DNA of 14,642 bases from CAZUXE01 sp964624585 (lineage in GTDB: Bacteria > Hydrothermota > Tepidihabitantia > B3-TA06), in assembly GCA_964624585.1 (NCBI GenBank), contig CAZUXE010000041.1, positions 1-14,642 of the forward strand, read 5' to 3'. Position 1 is the first letter of the stretch. Each line of letters starts with the position of its first letter. The position numbers and the translations under genes are program-made. This document shows, piece after piece, positions 12,501 to 14,642 of the stretch. The notes beneath the pieces were generated by a model, which was not told the origin of the DNA, did no database searches, and saw nothing but the letters and a program-made list of their open reading frames with translations.

Positions 12501-14498
12501 TCTTGCTTTGGCAAGTTTGCCCATACTTAGTAATTGAGCAGCGGCATGAAGAATGTAGGTTTTGGTTTTTTGCTTCAAACCTGATTCCAAGAACATATTG
12601 GTTAGTGCGATAAGATAGAAAGTATTCCATTTTTCCAAATCCTCACCGTAGAGTTTTTGGCAATAAGTCTCAAGTGCCCGGGCGCCTGCTTTGTATAGGC
12701 TTCTCTTTTCTTTGGCCGAAACTATCTTTTTTACGGCTCCCGCAATTACCTGATTCGCAGGGTAGTAGTGGATTACGCCAAGGTAGTTGGCGCTCAAAAC
12801 CAATTTGTTATCGCTGAGATTTCTAAGAATCCACGATAAATCGGAAACGTCAGCTATCTTCAAAGCGTCAAAAGGCAGAGGTATTTCACTTAAAGCAAGT
12901 ATTGTGAGCACCTTAGCGCTTTCGGCATCAAGTCCCTTAAGCTTTATTGAAGCCCATGAGGCCAACTTGCCATCTATTTCAGCAGGTCTTCCAGAAGCTT
13001 TGTATTTCCATGACTTATCAAATCTTAGCCACTTTTTTGTAAAGAGTATCTCTATTACGGCGTTTATTCTTTCAGGATAGCCGTCGCATATGGAATCAAG
13101 GGTTTCTGTAAACTTCTCAATGCCCTGCATTTTCCCAAAAGTCTTTTCCAGCAAAGCTTGAAGCGTCAATTTAGACAATGGCTGAAGCTCTAATTTCAAA
13201 ATTTGCGTAGAACTTTCTTTAAGACAAGTGGTTTCCTCTTCACCGCAAATTAGCACGCCGCAGCGGCCCTTTAGTCCTCTAACAATATAGGCCAGCGCTT
13301 TTTGGTCATCCTCTGACAGAGGAAAATCACAATCGGCGAGGAACAAGTCAGGATTCTTTTTGAAAATTGCCTGCAGTATTTTCTCATAGCGTTGTTCTGA
13401 AGCCAGAGACTTTGAGTAATTGAACTTAATTCCCAGAGAATATGCAATACTTTCAAGAAGTGAGAGTCTTCCCTGCAGGGTTGAGACATGAAGGGTTTTC
13501 TTTTTTTGCAAAAGTGCAGTAAAGCGGAACTCATTCATCAGTCGTGACTTACCAACCCCTTTCTCACCGCTAATGAATATAGCCGCTTTCCGCTTTAGAA
13601 GATTGTCGGTAATAAATTCGAGTTCCTTTTCCCTTCCTCCAAAACCCAAGGCCGGGGCTAGTCTGCCTGGTAGATGTGCGGAGCTTGCCTTTTTCTTCAA
13701 AAATCCGCTGATAACGGAGCTTAATTCGGCAACTGACGGTCTTAAAGCGGGTTGCGGATTAAGCAGTCTGAGTGTTATCGCCCATAATTCCTGAGGTATA
13801 TCTTCAGGATGTTCGGAAAAATTGAAGCTTGGGTTAAGCTTTTTTGATATCACCGTGCGTAGCGATTCGTTAGCCCAAAGTTTTCTACCGCTTAAGGCTT
13901 CATACCACATCACGCCAAGGGAATATAAATCCGAGGAAGGGGTTATATTTTCACCCTTAATTACTTCAGGTGCAACGTAGTCAATGCTGCCTCTGGGTTC
14001 TCCTGATGGGTCAAGTAAAAAGTCGCCTGCAAAACCGAAATCTAGCAGGGTAGCCCGATTGTTTTCTCCCACTATAATATTGGCGGGTTTTATATCGGCG
14101 TGAACAACACCTTGCTGATGAACGCTTGCCAGAGTTGCAATTATCTCCTGATTTACTTCGCAGAAGATATCTGCAAAATCAGGGCTGCGCCTTTGCTTCA
14201 GCATGTAGGTATCGAAACTTTCGCCATCCAGATATTCCATACTGAACCATGGATGGCCGTTTTTTACCCCGTACTGGTAAACCTTGACAATACCGGGATG
14301 AGCAAGGCGTTTGAGAAGAATGAACTCCTGTTCAAGACGTTTTGAAGGATCTTTTGAAAGAGCGGCCTTAATTATTTCCACATGATTGCTTTTGCGCTCA
14401 ATAACCTTCCATACTACATTATCTTTGTTAGCATCCAATTTTTCAAGCAGGGAATAACCTTCAATGTCAAAACGAAGCGTTGATTTCAACTTAGCCAC
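9507..14498 (-). CDS. Giant sensor-regulator: Ser/Thr kinase, ATPase, TPR, GAF, sigma-54 activator and Fis HTH
   Basis: This 1663-residue protein opens sigma-54 promoters. (1) Kinase, ~12-265: Lys44, HAD-type catalytic loop HADIKPAN with Asp135/Asn140, DFG (153-155), APE (176-178); the Gly-rich loop is replaced by LDANKDNVVWKV. (2) STAND/AAA-like ATPase, ~285-500: Walker A GEKGVGKS (311-318), Asp-rich FLADCD (386-391). (3) TPR-like helices, ~600-1150. (4) GAF, ~1190-1330. (5) Sigma-54 AAA+ domain, ~1355-1595: Walker A GETGTGK, Walker B FFDE (Asp1455/Glu1456), sigma-contact loop GVYTGA instead of GAFTGA, arginine-finger segment RFRDDLFFR, WPGNIREL. (6) Fis-type HTH at the C-terminus (GGNVTRAARKMSISRQHLSRL). 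The start is GTG; an in-frame TAA lies 18 nt upstream and there is no Shine-Dalgarno site, so the mRNA is probably leaderless. A TTG at codon 4 is the only near alternative. No membrane segment is seen. Sensing by TPR, GAF or kinase is inferred. Confidence 0.95.
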   Translation of the reverse strand: MAKLKSTLRFDIEGYSLLEKLDANKDNVVWKVIERKSNHVEIIKAALSKDPSKRLEQEFILLKRLAHPGIVKVYQYGVKNGHPWFSMEYLDGESFDTYMLKQRRSPDFADIFCEVNQEIIATLASVHQQGVVHADIKPANIIVGENNRATLLDFGFAGDFLLDPSGEPRGSIDYVAPEVIKGENITPSSDLYSLGVMWYEALSGRKLWANESLRTVISKKLNPSFNFSEHPEDIPQELWAITLRLLNPQPALRPSVAELSSVISGFLKKKASSAHLPGRLAPALGFGGREKELEFITDNLLKRKAAIFISGEKGVGKSRLMNEFRFTALLQKKKTLHVSTLQGRLSLLESIAYSLGIKFNYSKSLASEQRYEKILQAIFKKNPDLFLADCDFPLSEDDQKALAYIVRGLKGRCGVLICGEEETTCLKESSTQILKLELQPLSKLTLQALLEKTFGKMQGIEKFTETLDSICDGYPERINAVIEILFTKKWLRFDKSWKYKASGRPAEIDGKLASWASIKLKGLDAESAKVLTILALSEIPLPFDALKIADVSDLSWILRNLSDNKLVLSANYLGVIHYYPANQVIAGAVKKIVSAKEKRSLYKAGARALETYCQKLYGEDLEKWNTFYLIALTNMFLESGLKQKTKTYILHAAAQLLSMGKLAKAREFSESVFGLEPKTNEKLTAYTNLGYIASVERIPELSREYMLKALELTEGDEKKADIYLRIGNAYQMVHNSKEAALYFEKSRSLIDNNSYIAPRLLRIRAWEALNKKNPQEAIKIFNKAVELQSITAHDLAWSFMGLAWAYFSLNKLARALNFAKKARVLSKEHNIESAEFEALMLMLETLKQMNQPKEASDCIEEAFSLTSVLENPVARAKLLRYKAMALEIEGRYREARSKVKQALELLYRINDKHNVPHLLILEANMNAILGEWGKAFELYKEGWKKALTLDSSFIFSQSCLYYWGNLQRLKGDTQNALRMIAKGRKIAGKSEFSLWFDILESKIYVDEGNTEKAFQILSDMYLDENDESQADITLEYKLLYSELEHLRNPQGADLEAAIKLMRDIEAKQFTSRLGEVTRIVGISLIERGSFDEGLAKLASAQSIFQNQENLYQQGINLFLTAKAIFNQTDFTNDAISALEEAQTIFKKLDARKQLKNIDSFKIEHFARWRTQGGLVMEYLDGLRKISELINYQLGESDFMLRVLSIMLELTAAERGMVFFIDGATLYSVASKKMDTSSKKDARRISKTVIKNIQQGLKPIYSSDATRDERFNRAQSILLNEIRSLLCIPLKTSEKLIGTIYLDSQRVDLFDEEKTQYFEALGNLIAATIDKSVEFNKLREDLRISRERNRLSESGTVLGKSPSMRELYSQIEQVAPSDANILLQGETGTGKAVLARIIHDKSLRAQREFCSIDCGILPEGLFESELFGHSKGVYTGAHKDRMGLLETADSSTVFFDEITNTSPSMQAKLLEVIEGKVIRRLGESKKRNVNLRFIFATNRNLAKEVAEGRFRDDLFFRISTVTLLIPPLRERKEDIPEFIDFFVKKFSGDLKKKITAVDTDVTEAFMNYHWPGNIRELANVIERAILLTRDDRISRDLLDQRFFPATLSDTRNLKQLRQDEEKELIRKVLIETGGNVTRAARKMSISRQHLSRLMKRYGIPRLPL

Positions 14499-14521
14499 AC
14501 TGTAATATAAATGTTACAGTG
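14498..14521. promoter_or_regulatory. Operator-like palindrome over the regulator's -10 region
   Basis: Perfect 8-bp arms CACTGTAA and TTACAGTG enclose 8 bp (minus strand CATTTATA). It covers the spacer and -10 and ends on the first base of the GTG start. It shares CYGTAA-N8-TTACRG and six of eight central bases with 9407-9426, which suggests the same DNA-binding protein, most simply this regulator controlling its own gene. Confidence 0.6.
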
Positions 14522-14531
14522 GAAAAGTCAA
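14504..14531 (-). promoter_or_regulatory. Housekeeping promoter of the giant regulator
   Basis: On the minus strand TTGACT (14526-14531) is followed after 16 bp by TATATT (14504-14509), each matching its consensus at five of six positions. The start would fall at about 14497-14498, on the GTG start codon itself, which explains the missing ribosome site. Confidence 0.6.
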
Positions 14532-14558
14532 GTCCCTTGTCGGCAATTGGAAACTAAG

Positions 14559-14575
14559 CCACGCCGTAGGGGTGG
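14559..14575 (+). repeat. CCACGCC hairpin, imperfect copy
   Basis: CCACGCC (14559-14565) and GGGGTGG (14569-14575) surround GTA with one mismatch. Like the copy at 7490-7506, it has GTA in the loop. Confidence 0.6.
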
Positions 14576-14642
14576 ATAATCCCCTCGCCCTTAATCCCTC
14601 TCCCAATGGGAGAGGGAAGGCGTTCCAAAGGAGCGCAGGGTG
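14572..14642 (-). repeat. 71-bp repeat, inverted partner of 7624-7694
   Basis: The reverse complement matches 7624-7694 with three mismatches, including the CCCTCTCCC/GGGAGAGGG palindrome. It runs to the end of the window, so the full element may be longer. Confidence 0.9.

Overview
The window reads as bacterial chromosome from a probably anaerobic, fermentative bacterium that uses sigma-54. The evidence is a class I (iron-sulphur) fumarase subunit, acetate kinase, strong AAGGAGG ribosome sites and a very large sigma-54 activator. I cannot name the phylum. The long multidomain kinase-TPR-sigma-54 protein and the many palindromic repeats between genes suggest an under-sampled lineage rather than a familiar model group. 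I see no rRNA, tRNA, CRISPR array or insertion-sequence transposase.

Layout. Positions 1-452 are repeat-rich intergenic DNA. Acetate kinase (453-1760) and the alpha subunit of class I fumarate hydratase (1886-2731) lie on the minus strand. Positions 2732-3463 hold the fumarase promoter, a possible decayed reading frame and the promoter of the next operon. Two overlapping plus-strand genes (3464-5233 and 5233-7326) encode the halves of an asymmetric heterodimeric ABC exporter of the BmrC/BmrD (YheI/YheH) type. Positions 7327-8196 are a second repeat-rich stretch. A thiamine-binding MTH1187-family protein (8197-8502) follows on the minus strand. Next comes a two-gene minus-strand operon: a 70-aa secreted proline-rich peptide (9036-9248) and a 102-aa protein of unknown function (8692-9000), ending at a perfect 12-bp hairpin terminator. 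A 1663-aa minus-strand regulator (9507-14498) fills most of the rest, and the window ends in another repeat copy.

The most interesting part is 8650-14531. The regulator carries a Ser/Thr kinase domain, a P-loop ATPase, a long TPR array, a GAF domain, a sigma-54 AAA+ activator domain and a Fis-type HTH. The next operon downstream has a textbook sigma-54 promoter (TGGCATAACAATTGCT, minus strand, 9318-9333). Two matching palindromes, CYGTAA-N8-TTACRG with an almost identical N8, lie at the regulator's own promoter (14498-14521) and about 110 bp upstream of the sigma-54 start (9407-9426), where an enhancer site is expected. I infer a self-contained circuit: the regulator controls itself and switches on a small exported peptide and its partner. 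The TPR array, GAF domain or kinase could sense the peptide or another signal.

Two further patterns stand out. Four housekeeping-type promoters share a TTGAC(A/T)-16 bp-TAnnnT layout, and two of them would start transcription almost at the start codon (the ABC operon and the regulator), where no ribosome site is visible. The intergenic repeats are composite two-hairpin units whose stems differ between copies but stay paired, and longer inverted copies bracket both halves of the window.
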